Assembly: GCF_009905435.1 (NCBI RefSeq)
Contig: NZ_JAAAMT010000020.1
Location: forward strand, 28,535-92,534
Reading direction: 5' to 3'
DNA: 64,000 bases
DNA from: Pseudomonas sp. R5(2019)
GTDB taxonomy: Bacteria > Pseudomonadota > Gammaproteobacteria > Pseudomonadales > Pseudomonadaceae
Below, piece by piece: positions 1 through 9,663 of the stretch. A program made the translations under genes and the position numbers. How positions within the stretch are numbered: position 1 is the stretch's first letter; every line of letters starts with the position of its first letter. The notes under the pieces were generated by a model that worked only from the letters and a program-made list of their open reading frames with translations, made no database searches and had not been told where the DNA came from.

Positions 1-925
1 CCGGTGCCATGTTCGCCAGGGTAGCGCGGTCGGCCAAGGGCAAGTCAGCCAGGCCATCGCCGTAGAACTCGACGAATTTACCGACCACGCCTTTCTTGCG
101 CAGCATTTGCGTCACGGTCAGCACCAGGTCGGTGGCGGTGATGCCTTCGTGGAGCTTGCCGATCAATTTGAAGCCGACCACTTCAGGGATCAGCATCGAC
201 ACCGGCTGGCCCAGCATCGCCGCTTCCGCCTCGATCCCGCCCACGCCCCAGCCGAGCACGCCCAGGCCATTGATCATGGTGGTGTGCGAATCGGTGCCGA
301 CCAGAGTGTCCGGGAAGGCATAGGTGCGCCCGTCCGCTTCAGCGGTCCAGACCGTGCGGCCCAGGTATTCGAGATTGACCTGATGACAGATGCCGGTGCC
401 CGGCGGCACCACGCTGAAGTTGTTGAATGCGCTCTGGCCCCAGCGCAAAAAGGCATAGCGCTCGCCATTACGCTGCATTTCGATATCGACGTTTTCACTG
501 AAGGCCTGGGTGGTTGCGTAACGGTCCACCATCACCGAGTGGTCGATCACCAGGTCCACCGGCGACAGCGGGTTGATGCGCTGCGGGTCGCCACCGGCCC
601 TGGCCATGGCCGCGCGCATGGCGGCCAGGTCGACCACGGCGGGAACACCGGTGAAATCCTGCATCAGGACCCGTGCCGGGCGGTATTGGATTTCCCGCTC
701 TGAGCGGCGGTTTTGCAGCCAGTCGGCGAGGGCGCTCAGGTCGGTGCGGGTCACGGTTTTGCCATCTTCCCAGCGCAGCAGGTTTTCCAGCAGCACTTTC
801 AGGGACTTGGGCAGGCGCGCCAGGTCGCCAAGGCTCCGGGCAGCCTCGGCCAGGCTGAAATAGTGGTAAAGCGTGGCATCGACTTGCAGGGTCTTGAGGG
901 TTTTCAGGCTATCGAGCGAGGGCAT
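1..925 (-). CDS. acnA: Aconitate hydratase A, N-terminal part (truncated by window edge)
   Basis: About 308 N-terminal codons are visible; the 3' part, with the Fe-S cysteines and swivel domain, lies outside the window. Aconitase isomerises citrate to isocitrate in the TCA cycle through a [4Fe-4S] cluster. The translation starts [13 protein letters not shown] and carries aconitase-family blocks: the [19 protein letters not shown] segment near residue 85, the VDHSV-like VIDHSVMVD segment near residue 125, and the GTDSHTTM substrate-binding motif near residue 220. The ATG at 925-923 has a purine-rich stretch upstream. The divergent rlmM starts about 260 bp away, so both promoters should lie in 926-1183. 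The AcnA rather than AcnB assignment rests on the monomeric aconitase-like N-terminus. Nothing looks broken in the visible part. Confidence 0.95.
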   Translation of the reverse strand, partial: MPSLDSLKTLKTLQVDATLYHYFSLAEAARSLGDLARLPKSLKVLLENLLRWEDGKTVTRTDLSALADWLQNRRSEREIQYRPARVLMQDFTGVPAVVDLAAMRAAMARAGGDPQRINPLSPVDLVIDHSVMVDRYATTQAFSENVDIEMQRNGERYAFLRWGQSAFNNFSVVPPGTGICHQVNLEYLGRTVWTAEADGRTYAFPDTLVGTDSHTTMINGLGVLGWGVGGIEAEAAMLGQPVSMLIPEVVGFKLIGKLHEGITATDLVLTVTQMLRKKGVVGKFVEFYGDGLADLPLADRATLANMAP

Positions 926-1183
926 GGACAAACTCCTTCCGCATCGGTGAATCACCCTCTTCGGGGCCGTTGCTTCACCGCCTCAGTGACGGTCCGCTCG
1001 GTACGGACCTTGTGCATTTAACAGTTCTACGCTAGCCCTAATTGCCGGAACCGAATATTTACTGGACCAGCGGGGCATGTCGCAGGTTCCGATCTTGCTT
1101 TATCATTCGCCGATTTGCGGCCGGTGCGCTTGCGCTCGGTCAAGGTCGCACAGGTTTTGCCGGCGACCGTCCTGGAGTGGTGA

Positions 1184-2257
1184 ATGAATACCCTGTTTAT
1201 GCATTGCCGGCCGGGCTTCGAAGGAGAAGTCTGCTCGGAAATCTCGGACCACGCGGCGCGACTGAACGTCGCCGGCTACGCCAAGGCCAAGCCCCAGAGC
1301 GCCTGCGCCGAATTTATCTGCCATGAGCCTGAGGGCCCGCAGCGGCTGATGCGCGAATTGCGCTTTGCCGAGCTGATTTTTCCTCGCCAGTGGGCGCGCG
1401 GTGAGTTTGTCCCGTTGCCCGAAAGCGACCGTATCGGCGTGCTGCTCGAGCACCTGAGCAACCTGCCGACCTGCTCCAGCGTCTGGCTCGAAGTGCTCGA
1501 CACTAACGACGGCAAAGAACTGTCCACCTTTTGCCGCAAGTTCGAAGTGCCGCTGCGCAAGGCGCTGATCAAGGCTGGCAAATTGCAGGAAGACGGTAAC
1601 GGGCCGCGCCTGCTGCTGACCTTCAAAAGCGGCCGGGAAGTGTTTGTCGGCCTGGCCGATGCGGACAACTCGGCGATGTGGCCGATGGGTATCCCGCGCC
1701 TGAAGTTCCCGCGTGAGGCGCCCAGCCGCTCGACCTTGAAGCTGGAAGAAGCCTGGCACCACTTCATTCCTCGGGATCAGTGGGACGCGCGCCTGAATGG
1801 CGACATGACCGGCGTCGACCTGGGTGCGGCGCCTGGCGGCTGGACCTACCAACTGGTCCGCCGCGGCATGCTGGTGACGGCCATCGACAACGGCCCCATG
1901 GCCGAAAGCCTGATGGACACCGGCCTGGTCCAGCACTTGATGGCGGACGGCTTTACCTTCAAGCCCAAGCAGACCGTGGACTGGATGGTCTGCGATATCG
2001 TCGAGAAGCCGGCCCGCAATGCCGCGCTGCTGGAAACCTGGCTGGGCGAGGGGCTGTGCCGCGAAGCGGTGGTCAACCTGAAGTTGCCGATGAAGCAGCG
2101 CTATGCCGAAGTACGGCGCCTGCTCGACCGTATTGCCGACGGCTTCAAGGCCCGCGGCGTCAAGGTCTCGATTGGCTGCAAGCAGCTGTACCACGACCGT
2201 GAAGAGGTGACCTGTCACCTGCGTCGGCTGGACATGAAGCCGCGCCCAAGCCATTGA
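1184..2257 (+). CDS. rlmM: 23S rRNA 2'-O-ribose methyltransferase (C2498)
   Basis: 357 aa, the usual RlmM length. RlmM uses S-adenosylmethionine to methylate the 2'-OH of C2498 in the peptidyl-transferase loop of 23S rRNA before 50S assembly. The N-terminal THUMP-like half (residues about 1-170) begins MNTLFMHCRPGFEGEVCSEI. The Rossmann methyltransferase half has the SAM motif DLGAAPGGW near residue 208, the WMVCDIVEKP motif IV region near residue 266 and a catalytic lysine in NLKLPMKQRY. The K-D-K-E-type tetrad expected for 2'-O-methyltransferases is plausible from these blocks. The start is the first ATG after a GGAGTGG ribosome site. tusA follows after 26 bp and is probably co-transcribed. 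Confidence 0.95.
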   Translation: MNTLFMHCRPGFEGEVCSEISDHAARLNVAGYAKAKPQSACAEFICHEPEGPQRLMRELRFAELIFPRQWARGEFVPLPESDRIGVLLEHLSNLPTCSSVWLEVLDTNDGKELSTFCRKFEVPLRKALIKAGKLQEDGNGPRLLLTFKSGREVFVGLADADNSAMWPMGIPRLKFPREAPSRSTLKLEEAWHHFIPRDQWDARLNGDMTGVDLGAAPGGWTYQLVRRGMLVTAIDNGPMAESLMDTGLVQHLMADGFTFKPKQTVDWMVCDIVEKPARNAALLETWLGEGLCREAVVNLKLPMKQRYAEVRRLLDRIADGFKARGVKVSIGCKQLYHDREEVTCHLRRLDMKPRPSH

Positions 2258-2283
2258 TGAGCATTTCCTGAACCGGAGTTGTT

Positions 2284-2529
2284 ATGCCTGACACCCTCAA
2301 AGAGGACGCTTTACTCGACGCCACCGGCCTCAACTGCCCGGAGCCGGTGATGATGCTGCACCAGAAAGTGCGGGATCTGGCGGCCGGCGGCCTGCTCAAG
2401 GTGATCGCCACGGACCCGTCGACCCGTCGCGACATCCCCAAGTTTTGCGTGTTCCTCGGCCATGAGCTGGTCGAGCAACAGGAACAGGCCGGCATCTATC
2501 TGTACTGGATCCGCAAAAAGCTCGATTAA
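2284..2529 (+). CDS. tusA: Sulfurtransferase TusA
   Basis: 81 aa, typical for TusA. TusA is a cytoplasmic sulfur-carrier protein that takes persulfide sulfur from IscS and passes it to TusD for 2-thiouridine synthesis at the tRNA wobble position; it also serves molybdenum cofactor synthesis. The sequence has the diagnostic [18 protein letters not shown] segment, in which the Cys of CPEP is the persulfide-bearing residue. A GGAG ribosome site lies about 8 nt before the ATG. Its stop overlaps by 4 bp the stop of the convergent MATE gene. The gene pair rlmM-tusA next to acnA is a conserved Pseudomonas arrangement as I remember it. Confidence 0.94.
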   Translation: MPDTLKEDALLDATGLNCPEPVMMLHQKVRDLAAGGLLKVIATDPSTRRDIPKFCVFLGHELVEQQEQAGIYLYWIRKKLD

Positions 2530-3911
2530 GCCTGGCGGATCCGCCGGCGCGCACTGCGGGCCAGGCGGACCGACAGCATCAGCGCCGCGCAGGTCAGGCC
2601 GACGATCAACCCTTGCCACAGCCCGCTCGGGCCGCTGGCGCTGGCAAACCAGTCGGTCAGGCCCAGCAGGTAACCCACCGGCAAGCCAATGCCCCAATAC
2701 GCGAACAGGGTCAGGATCATGGTCACCCGTGTGTCCTGATAGCCCCGCAACGCGCCCGCCGCCGTCACCTGGATCGCATCGGAAAACTGAAACAGCGCCG
2801 AATACACGATCAGCATGGCCGCGATGCGGATCACCTCGGTGTCGGCGGTGTAGACGGTAGCGATATGTTCGCGGGTCAGCAGCATGAAGCTGGCCGACAG
2901 GCACGCATAGCCCAGCGCCGCGGCCATGCCGACCCCGGCGGCGAAGCGCGCCTCGCGCGGCTGGTTGCGACCGATCGCCTGGCCGACCCGAACGGTCACC
3001 GCCATGCCCAGTGAGTACGGGATCATGAACACCAGCGAACTGACGTTCAAAGCGATCTGGTGGCCGGCGACCACGGTTGAACCCAGGCTGCCGATCAACA
3101 GGGCGATCACGGCAAAAATGCTCGACTCTGCAAACACCGCGATGCCAATCGGCAAGCCAATGCTCAGCAGACGCTTGATCACCGCCCATTGCGGCCAGTC
3201 GAAACGGCTGAACACCTGGCTGGCCCGATAGGCCGGCGCCCATTTGACCCAACCGGCCATCCCCAGGCACATCACCCACATCACGATCGCTGTCGCCCAG
3301 CCACAGCCGACTCCACCCATGGCCGGGACACCAAAGTGGCCGTAAATGAACACGTAGTTCAACGGGATATTCAACATCAGCCCGCAGATACCCAGCACCA
3401 TGCTTGGGCGGGTGCGGCCCTGGCCGTCGCTGCAGCAGCGCAGCACGTGGTACAGCGCCACCGACGGCAAGCCGCTGGCGATGCCATTCAGATATTGCAT
3501 GCACGGGCCGATCAGTTCCGGGTCGACCTTCATCAGGTGCAGGATCGGTTCGGCATTGACCAGCATCAGCGTCGCGCCAATCCCGACCGCTGCCGCCAGC
3601 CACAAGGCCTGACGCACAAGCGGGCCGATCTCGGCATGCTGGCCGGCGCCGAAGCGTTGCGCGACTTTGGGCGTGGTTGCCAGCAGAATGCCGGTCATCA
3701 GCAGAAACACCGGTACCCAGATCGAGTTGCCGAGGGCCACGGCGGCCAAGTCGCGCGGGCCAACCCGGCCGGCCATGACGGCATCGACAAAACCCATGGC
3801 CGTGGTTGCCAGCTGGGCGATGATAATCGGCGTGGCCAGGGTCAGCAGCGCGCGCACTTCGGTGCGCACCCGGGCAGTGCGGGAGAGGGGGGTGGAGGTG
3901 TCGGCGGTCAT
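2526..3911 (-). CDS. MATE-family multidrug efflux transporter
   Basis: About 461 aa with twelve hydrophobic segments, the normal MATE (NorM-like) topology. These inner-membrane antiporters expel cationic drugs and metabolites in exchange for Na+ or H+. The N-terminus reads [22 protein letters not shown], the classic first-helix MATE signature with the conserved PxxxxQ. A second MATE repeat starts near residue 235 ([17 protein letters not shown]). I chose the ATG at 3911-3909 (MTADTSTP) because it gives a family-like N-terminus. An ATG 24 bp upstream (MDTCLVTL) is also in frame. The gene lies between tusA (convergent) and pdxB (divergent, 146 bp). The substrate cannot be told from sequence. 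Confidence 0.9.
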   Translation of the reverse strand: MTADTSTPLSRTARVRTEVRALLTLATPIIIAQLATTAMGFVDAVMAGRVGPRDLAAVALGNSIWVPVFLLMTGILLATTPKVAQRFGAGQHAEIGPLVRQALWLAAAVGIGATLMLVNAEPILHLMKVDPELIGPCMQYLNGIASGLPSVALYHVLRCCSDGQGRTRPSMVLGICGLMLNIPLNYVFIYGHFGVPAMGGVGCGWATAIVMWVMCLGMAGWVKWAPAYRASQVFSRFDWPQWAVIKRLLSIGLPIGIAVFAESSIFAVIALLIGSLGSTVVAGHQIALNVSSLVFMIPYSLGMAVTVRVGQAIGRNQPREARFAAGVGMAAALGYACLSASFMLLTREHIATVYTADTEVIRIAAMLIVYSALFQFSDAIQVTAAGALRGYQDTRVTMILTLFAYWGIGLPVGYLLGLTDWFASASGPSGLWQGLIVGLTCAALMLSVRLARSARRRIRQA

Positions 3912-4057
3912 CAGTGTCACAAGGCAGGTGTCCACATTAAAGGTGCGGAAAACCGCCTAGTCTACGCCTTGACACATGAGTCAGGAAACGCTTCCTGCCG
4001 AGGCTGGATTGCACGGGGCATTAACGCCTACACTGCTGGCCTTCAAAGGAGCCCGCC

Positions 4058-5203
4058 ATGCTGATCGTTGCCGACGAAAACATTCCCCTGATCGACGCCT
4101 TTTTTGCCGGTGTCGGTGAAGTTCGCCGCTATTCCGGGCGCGCCATTGACCGTGCCGCCGTACAGGATGCCGACCTGTTGCTGGTGCGTTCGGTGACCCA
4201 GGTCGACCGGGCCTTGCTCGAAGGCAGCCGGGTCAAGTTTGTCGGCACCTGCACCATCGGCACCGACCACCTGGACCTCGATTACTTCGAAGAAGCCGGC
4301 ATTCGCTGGTCCAACGCGCCGGGTTGCAATGCCCGTGGTGTGGTGGATTACGTGCTCGGCAGTCTGCTGACGCTTGCCGAGCTCGAAGGCGTCGAGCTGG
4401 CTCAGCGCACTTACGGCGTGGTGGGGGCCGGGGAGGTCGGTGGGCGCTTGATTACCGTGTTGCGGGCCCTGGGCTGGCGCGTATTGGTCTGTGACCCGCC
4501 TCGGGCGGAACGAGAGGGCGGGGACTACGTCAGCCTGCAACAGATCATCGAGCAGTGCGATGTGATCAGCCTGCACACCCCGCTGCACAGCGGCGGCGAT
4601 GCGCCGACCTGGCACCTGCTCAATGCCGGCAACCTGGCAAAACTCAAGCCCAACAGCTGGCTGATCAACGCCAGCCGTGGTCCGGTCGTGGACAACGCCG
4701 CCCTGCGCGAACTGCTGCTCGACCGCGTCGATGTGCAGGCGGTGCTGGATGTCTGGGAGGAAGAGCCGCTGGTGGACCTGGCCCTGGCCGAGCTCTGCGT
4801 GCTGGCCACCCCGCACATTGCCGGATACAGCCTGGAAGGCAAGCAACGCGGTACCGCGCAGATCTACGCGGCCTGGTGCGCCTGGCGCGGCGAGCAGCCT
4901 GCGCTGCAATTGGCCGATGTACTGCCACGGCCGTGGTTGTCGCAGATGACGCTGAGCGCCGACTGTGACCCGGCCTGGGCCCTGGCGATGCTCTGCCGCA
5001 GCGTGTACGACCCGCGCCGCGACGACGCCGATTTCCGCCGCAGCCTGAGTGAAGACCCGGCCTTGCAGAAGGCTGACTTCGATGCGTTGCGCAAGCACTA
5101 TCCGATCCGTCGCGAGATCGATGGGTTGCAGGTGCGAATCGAAGGGGAGGCGCCGCAGTTGGCCAAGCTGGTGAAGGCGTTGGGGTGCTCAATCATTCAG
5201 TAA
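4058..5203 (+). CDS. pdxB: Erythronate-4-phosphate dehydrogenase
   Basis: 381 aa, full length for PdxB. It oxidises 4-phospho-D-erythronate to 2-oxo-3-hydroxy-4-phosphobutanoate, the second step of the DXP-dependent pyridoxal-phosphate pathway. The protein is a D-2-hydroxyacid dehydrogenase: NAD-binding [12 protein letters not shown] near residue 122, the [13 protein letters not shown] block with catalytic Arg near residue 208, the Glu in VWEEEPL near residue 235 and the catalytic His in TPHIAGYS near residue 255. The PdxB-specific C-terminal dimerisation domain (about 285-381) is present. The ribosome site AAGGAG lies 9 nt before the ATG. It is followed directly by a REP-rich intergenic region. 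Confidence 0.96.
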   Translation: MLIVADENIPLIDAFFAGVGEVRRYSGRAIDRAAVQDADLLLVRSVTQVDRALLEGSRVKFVGTCTIGTDHLDLDYFEEAGIRWSNAPGCNARGVVDYVLGSLLTLAELEGVELAQRTYGVVGAGEVGGRLITVLRALGWRVLVCDPPRAEREGGDYVSLQQIIEQCDVISLHTPLHSGGDAPTWHLLNAGNLAKLKPNSWLINASRGPVVDNAALRELLLDRVDVQAVLDVWEEEPLVDLALAELCVLATPHIAGYSLEGKQRGTAQIYAAWCAWRGEQPALQLADVLPRPWLSQMTLSADCDPAWALAMLCRSVYDPRRDDADFRRSLSEDPALQKADFDALRKHYPIRREIDGLQVRIEGEAPQLAKLVKALGCSIIQ

Positions 5204-5480
5204 AACCGCGGCGTCCTTATCGCGGCGGTGCGGCGATAAGGACAAGCCCCAATGCCGGTCAGTTAAGGGATGAATCGCCGAAATCCGTGTAGGAGCGGAC
5301 CTGGCCGCGATGGGCTGCGAAGCGGCCCCGGCGATTCTGAAATCACCTGCACTCGCTGGCTCAATCACAGATGCCAATGGCCTCTGGGGCCGCTGCGCGG
5401 CCCATCGCGGCCAGGTCCGCTCCTACATGGACGTCTGTGCTCCGGTCCTTAACTGACTGGCATTGCGACAAGCCCTGCTC
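5201..5480. repeat. Composite nested REP/MITE-like palindrome, copy A
   Basis: Nested inverted repeats fill most of the 463-bp gap after pdxB. The hairpin TCCTTATCGC...GCGATAAGGA spans 5213-5241 just after the pdxB stop and may end its transcript. The outer arms are CCCCAATGCCGGTCAGTTAA (from about 5247) and its partner TTAACTGACTGGCATTG (5449-5465). The inner arms are 28-bp perfect inverted repeats at 5288-5315 and 5400-5427, beginning TGTAGGAGCGGACCTGGCC. The inner 140 bp (5288-5427) reappears in opposite orientation at 32441-32580 with only four mismatches by eye. The rest of the gap (5481-5666) holds two weaker single REP-like pieces, at 5481-5495 and 5531-5565. No gene is visible in it. 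Confidence 0.85.
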
Positions 5481-5666
5481 CTACATCTGGATCAAAAGCA
5501 CCTCGCGCAATTTCGGCAGGACTGGAGAGGGGTGTGGGAGCAGAGCTTGCTAGCGATGAGGCCAGCACAAGCGACAAAAACCTTTCGGCATTGGGCCTGC
5601 TGCGCAGGCCCTCGCGGCTGAAACCGCTCTAACGAGAGGCGCCAAGTCAGAAAAATTCGTTGTCGC

Positions 5667-5840
5667 TTATTTCTTGTCAGCCGGCTTGACCACCTGTTTT
5701 TCCAGGTCCTCGCAGGCTTTGCGAATCATCTCAGGGGTGATGTCCACCTCGCGCCCTTGCGCGTCAATGATAGAGCCGCATGGCTTTTGCGGCTGTTGTG
5801 GCACGGTTTTGCTTTTTTCAGCGCTGTTTTGCAAGCCCAT
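5667..5840 (-). CDS. Small conserved Pseudomonas protein of unknown function
   Basis: 57 aa, beginning MGLQNSAEKSKTVPQQPQ and ending KQVVKPADKK. It is hydrophilic, with no signal peptide, membrane segment or cysteine pair; a single Cys lies in KPCGSI and another in KACEDL. The second half (IIDAQGREVDITPEMIRKA) looks like a short structured segment. I chose the ATG at 5840-5838 because AGGAG lies 8-9 nt upstream; a longer in-frame start at 5855 would place that ribosome site inside the gene. I recall similar small proteins in other Pseudomonas but know no function. It is divergent from the ABC exporter at 6098. Confidence 0.65.
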   Translation of the reverse strand: MGLQNSAEKSKTVPQQPQKPCGSIIDAQGREVDITPEMIRKACEDLEKQVVKPADKK

Positions 5841-6097
5841 GGCCTGTCTCCTCATCAGGTAATAAGCTCAGACTAGAGCCGCAAGATGAATTCGGTGTGA
5901 CACTCCGTCACGGAACATCGCGGCCACTTCAGTCCAACAGAATCCCACTCTGACTGCCAGTCCAATATTAGACCTAAACGGTCCAGGCACCATCAGTCGG
6001 TTCATACAGGCGGATGGACTCGGCACCCAAGAGTTCCTCGCGCCACACCGCTCGTCGGGTGTAGGCTGGCTGTCACACTCCGGATGCGGTCGCTTCG

Positions 6098-7885
6098 ATG
6101 ATGGTCAATCTGCTGTCTTCCCGCCAGCGCCAGGCATTGCGCTTGAGCTGGCGCTTTATTCGCCCCTATCGAGTGCAGGCAGCCTGTGCCCTATTGGCGC
6201 TGGTGCTGACCGCGGGCGTTACCCTGTCGATGGGGCAGGGCATCAAGCTGGTGGTCGACGAGGGGTTCATGACCCAGTCGCCGGAGTTGCTCAACCGTTC
6301 GATCCTGATCTTCCTGCTGCTGGTGCTGGCACTGGCAGTCGGCACCTTTACCCGCTTCTACCTGGTGTCGTGGATCGGCGAACGCTGCGTGGCGGATATT
6401 CGCCGTCAGGTCTTCGAACACCTGATCGAGTTGCACCCGGGCTTCTACGAAAATAACCGCGCCTCGGAGATCCAGTCGCGACTGACGGCCGATACCACAT
6501 TGCTGCAATCGGTGATCGGCTCGTCGCTGTCGCTGTTTCTGCGTAACAGCCTGATGGTCATTGGCGGCATCGTCCTGCTGTTCGTGACCAACCCCAAGCT
6601 CACCAGCATTGTGGCGGTGGCGCTGCCGCTGGTGCTGGTGCCGATCCTGGTGTTCGGGCGGCGGGTGCGCAGCCTCTCCAGGCAAAGCCAGGACCGCATC
6701 GCCGATGTCGGCAGCTATGTGGCCGAGACGCTGGGCCAGATCAAGACGGTGCAGGCCTACAACCACCAGCGCACTGACCGTGTACGTTTCGCCGACACGG
6801 TCGAGGCGGCGTTCAGCACGGCTCGCCAGCGTATTGTCCAGCGCGCGTGGCTGGTGACCCTGGTGATCTTGCTGGTGCTCGGCGCGGTTGGGGTGATGCT
6901 CTGGGTCGGTGGCATGGACGTGATCGCCGGGCGCATTTCCGCCGGTGAACTGGCCGCCTTTGTGTTCTACAGCCTGATCGTCGGCAGCGCCTTCGGCACC
7001 CTCAGTGAGGTGATCGGTGAACTGCAGCGTGCAGCGGGTGCGGCCCAGCGCATCGGTGAACTGCTGCAGGCCCGCAGCGACATCCTGCCGCCGGAGTACG
7101 GGCTGCGCACGTTGCCAGCCCGGGTCAGCGGTGCGATGGCCTTTGAGGCGGTAAGCTTTGCCTACCCCTCACGCCCGGACCAATGGGCCATCGAAGGGTT
7201 GAGCCTGACGGTGGAACCGGGCGAAACCCTGGCGCTGGTCGGCCCCTCGGGGGCGGGCAAGTCGACCTTGTTTGACTTGCTGCTGCGCTTCTACGACCCG
7301 CAACAGGGCCGAATCCTGATCGACGGCCAGCCGCTGACGGTGCTTGACCCCCATGACCTGCGTCGGCATTTCGCGCTGGTGGCACAAACCCCGGCGCTGT
7401 TTTATGGCACCGTGCAAGAGAACATCCGCTATGGCCGCGACGACGTCAGTCGTGGGCAGGTCGAGGCGGCGGCGCGCATTGCCCATGCCCATGACTTTAT
7501 CGTGCAGTTACCCCAGGGCTACGACACGCCACTGGGTGAGGCGGGCCTGGGCTTGTCGGGCGGTCAGCGTCAGCGCCTGGCGATTGCCCGGGCGTTGTTG
7601 GTGGACGCACCCATCCTGTTGCTGGACGAGGCCACCAGCGCGCTGGATGCGCAAAGCGAACACTTGATTCAACAAGCCTTGCCGACACTGATGGCCGGGC
7701 GGACCACCCTGGTCATCGCCCACCGCCTGGCGACGGTACAGAATGCTGACCGTATTGCGGTGATCGAGGCAGGAAAGCTGGTAGCGGTGGGCACCCATCA
7801 GCAATTGCTGGCGCAGAGTCCCTTGTATGCGCGGTTGGCGGCGTTGCAGTTCAATGCGCCGGCAACGCTGGCCCGGTCGGGCTGA
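6098..7885 (+). CDS. MsbA-like ABC exporter half-transporter (fused permease and ATPase)
   Basis: 595 aa, the standard length of a type IV ABC exporter half-molecule that works as a homodimer in the inner membrane. Six transmembrane helices occupy residues about 20-310, with the EIQSRLTADTTLLQSV coupling-helix region near residue 125. The nucleotide-binding domain has Walker A GPSGAGKST near residue 380, Q-loop VAQTPALFYGTV, signature LSGGQRQRLAIARALL near residue 489, Walker B PILLLDEATSALD near residue 505 and the H-loop IAHRL. All catalytic residues are present. Lipid, peptide or drug export are all possible; the substrate is unknown. The start ATG ATG at 6098/6101 has only a weak ribosome site. 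It is convergent with ppnP. Confidence 0.9.
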   Translation: MMVNLLSSRQRQALRLSWRFIRPYRVQAACALLALVLTAGVTLSMGQGIKLVVDEGFMTQSPELLNRSILIFLLLVLALAVGTFTRFYLVSWIGERCVADIRRQVFEHLIELHPGFYENNRASEIQSRLTADTTLLQSVIGSSLSLFLRNSLMVIGGIVLLFVTNPKLTSIVAVALPLVLVPILVFGRRVRSLSRQSQDRIADVGSYVAETLGQIKTVQAYNHQRTDRVRFADTVEAAFSTARQRIVQRAWLVTLVILLVLGAVGVMLWVGGMDVIAGRISAGELAAFVFYSLIVGSAFGTLSEVIGELQRAAGAAQRIGELLQARSDILPPEYGLRTLPARVSGAMAFEAVSFAYPSRPDQWAIEGLSLTVEPGETLALVGPSGAGKSTLFDLLLRFYDPQQGRILIDGQPLTVLDPHDLRRHFALVAQTPALFYGTVQENIRYGRDDVSRGQVEAAARIAHAHDFIVQLPQGYDTPLGEAGLGLSGGQRQRLAIARALLVDAPILLLDEATSALDAQSEHLIQQALPTLMAGRTTLVIAHRLATVQNADRIAVIEAGKLVAVGTHQQLLAQSPLYARLAALQFNAPATLARSG

Positions 7886-7911
7886 GCCCTCTTGCCGGGA
7901 GCAAGAGGGCT
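7885..7911. terminator. Bidirectional hairpin between the ABC exporter and ppnP
   Basis: A perfect 11-bp stem AGCCCTCTTGC / GCAAGAGGGCT with loop CGGGA starts at the last base of the ABC exporter stop codon and ends 7 bp before the ppnP stop. Its position between two convergent genes suggests a shared terminator, but there is no long T-tract. Confidence 0.6.
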
Positions 7912-7918
7912 GGCAGCA

Positions 7919-8203
7919 TCAGCCGCGGTATTCGCACAGGTAGGCAGTGTCGACAGCGACCTTGAGCTGGAACTTGGAATCGGCAGGCACGTTGAAGCGG
8001 GTGCCGGCTTCGAAGGTTTCCCAATTGTCGCTGTCTGGCAGCTTGACGGTCAGGGCGCCGGAGACCACGTGCATGATTTCGCGCTGGGCGGTGCCGAACT
8101 CGTATTCGCCCGGGGCCATGACGCCGATGGTGGCCGGACCTTGCGCGGTGCCGAATGCGATCGACTTGACGGTGCCGTCGAAGTACTCGTTGACTTTGAA
8201 CAT
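7919..8203 (-). CDS. ppnP: Pyrimidine/purine nucleoside phosphorylase (DUF1255 cupin)
   Basis: 94 aa, matching PpnP (formerly YaiE/DUF1255). This small single-domain cupin phosphorolyses a range of nucleosides to base and ribose-1-phosphate. The sequence runs [17 protein letters not shown], then the cupin strands [20 protein letters not shown] and the [11 protein letters not shown] segment that are typical of the family. The reading frame stays open far upstream, but the ATG at 8203-8201 has a good GAGGA ribosome site and gives the family N-terminus. It lies between the convergent ABC exporter and the downstream-facing exonuclease gene. Confidence 0.92.
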   Translation of the reverse strand: MFKVNEYFDGTVKSIAFGTAQGPATIGVMAPGEYEFGTAQREIMHVVSGALTVKLPDSDNWETFEAGTRFNVPADSKFQLKVAVDTAYLCEYRG

Positions 8204-8286
8204 GGGCGATTCCTCGAGAAAAAGGGGCAAAAAAGGCTGGCCAGTATGCCCAAGCCCTACCCCCTCGTCACTTGCTTTCGAAGTCT

Positions 8287-8829
8287 CTAGACCGGCAATG
8301 ACAGCGGTAACAGACGTGCGGTATTGCGCGCATCCTCCAGGGCCCGATGCTGCTGCCCGACAAATTGCAGCCCGGCCAGCTGCAGGGCACCGTTCAACCC
8401 GGTCGGGCGGTCGAGTTTGCGGGCCTTGGCGAAGCGCTGCTTGAGGTTGATGTGCGGGGTGTCGGCCAGCAGGCTGGGCAACTGATGGCGCTGCCATTCC
8501 AGCAGCAGTTGCTTGCGGTCGTAATCCCCCCAGCTGACCCAACCGGCCAACTTGTGGCAATGATGCCCCAGCCAGCGCTCGAACTGAGGCCAGACCTCCG
8601 TAATCGGCGCGGCCGAATCGATATGGCCTTGGGTGATATGCGTCAGCTCTCGGCAAAAGGGTGTCAGGCACGGACGCCGCAGCGGCCGTACGAAGCGCTG
8701 GAAATGGTCCAGCTCACGCCCTTCGCGATTGACCAGGGAGGCGCCGATTTCAATGATTTCCATATCTTCGACCGGCCAGCCACCTTCATCGGTGGTGGCT
8801 TCCAGATCGATGACCAGCCAGTGCGTCAT
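8287..8829 (-). CDS. DEDDh 3'-5' exonuclease domain protein (ERI-1/KapD-like)
   Basis: 180 aa, a single RNase T/DnaQ-type exonuclease domain. Motif ExoI is [10 protein letters not shown] (Asp and Glu for two-metal catalysis), ExoII is the [12 protein letters not shown] segment near residue 95, and ExoIII is [14 protein letters not shown] near residue 160 with the His-x4-Asp of the DEDDh class. The spacing resembles ERI-1/KapD-type proteins rather than the DnaQ proofreading subunit. The substrate (RNA or DNA ends) is unknown. It reads toward ppnP with an 83-bp gap and is divergent from the TetR gene. Confidence 0.85.
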   Translation of the reverse strand: MTHWLVIDLEATTDEGGWPVEDMEIIEIGASLVNREGRELDHFQRFVRPLRRPCLTPFCRELTHITQGHIDSAAPITEVWPQFERWLGHHCHKLAGWVSWGDYDRKQLLLEWQRHQLPSLLADTPHINLKQRFAKARKLDRPTGLNGALQLAGLQFVGQQHRALEDARNTARLLPLSLPV

Positions 8830-8958
8830 AGCGGGTTCCTCTTCATGGCCCTGATGCCAGGTGCTTGCCTGGCCATCGCAACGCGCATTACATTGCGCGC
8901 CCGACGTCCATACTTATAGCGTGCGAGCGCACGCAAGGCACGTTTGAAGGAGATCGAT

Positions 8959-9582
8959 GTGGACGAACAGCGAGCCTTGCAGGTGCTGCAAGAACTGATT
9001 GAGCAAGGCCGCGTGGCCGATCCCCAGAGTGCCCGTGGCAAGCTGTTGCACGCCGCCACCCACCTGTTTCGCAGCCACGGTTTCGAGCGCACCACGGTCC
9101 GTGAGCTGGCCAGCACCATGGGCATTCAGTCCGGCAGCCTGTTTCATCATTACAAGAGCAAGGATGAGATCCTGCGGGCGGTGATGGAGCAGGCGCTGAT
9201 TTATCACCTGGCATTGATGCAGGCCTCGCTTGAGGGTATTGACGATGTGCGCCAGCGCGTACTGGCGCTGATTCGCTGCGAACTGCACTCGATCCTTGGC
9301 AACAGCGGCGAAGCCATGGCCGTGCTGGTGTATGAGTGGCGCTCGCTGTCCGAGGAAGGACGGGTGCAAGTGCTGGCCCTGCGAGACCAGTATGAACAGC
9401 AGTGGCTCGCGGTGCTGGCCCAGGCCCAGGCGGCGGGATTGCTCAAGGGCGACCTGTTCATCGCCCGGCGCTTTCTGACCGGGGCCTTGTCCTGGACTTC
9501 CACCTGGTTTCATCCCCACGGCAGCCTCAGCCTCGATCAATTGGCCGAGGAAGCGCTCAAGCTGGTGCTCAAGGATGGCTGA
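8959..9582 (+). CDS. TetR/AcrR-family transcriptional regulator
   Basis: 207 aa. The N-terminal TetR DNA-binding domain is clear: ARGKLLHAATHLFRSHGFERTTVRELAS, then the recognition helix segment SGSLFHHYKSKDEILRAV. The C-terminal ligand-binding domain (about 85-207) is all helical and resembles the TetR_C_33-like type seen in acyl-CoA-related repressors, which is an inference. I start at GTG 8959 (MDEQRALQV) because AAGGAG sits 6 nt upstream. An in-frame TTG at 8944 would swallow that ribosome site. No target operator was identified. It is divergent from the exonuclease and followed by a solute-binding protein gene on the same strand. Confidence 0.87.
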   Translation: MDEQRALQVLQELIEQGRVADPQSARGKLLHAATHLFRSHGFERTTVRELASTMGIQSGSLFHHYKSKDEILRAVMEQALIYHLALMQASLEGIDDVRQRVLALIRCELHSILGNSGEAMAVLVYEWRSLSEEGRVQVLALRDQYEQQWLAVLAQAQAAGLLKGDLFIARRFLTGALSWTSTWFHPHGSLSLDQLAEEALKLVLKDG

Positions 9583-9663
9583 AACAGGCGTGCGACGGAG
9601 TTGTCTATCGCCGCGAAAACGCCTAGCTTAGGTGGATCCAACAGTTCACCGGGGTGTTGCGTC

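Noticed and set aside
5201..5666. Possible small RNA or CRISPR-like array after pdxB
   Set aside because: The repeats are inverted palindromes of REP type and not regularly spaced direct repeats. No CRISPR array was seen anywhere in the window.
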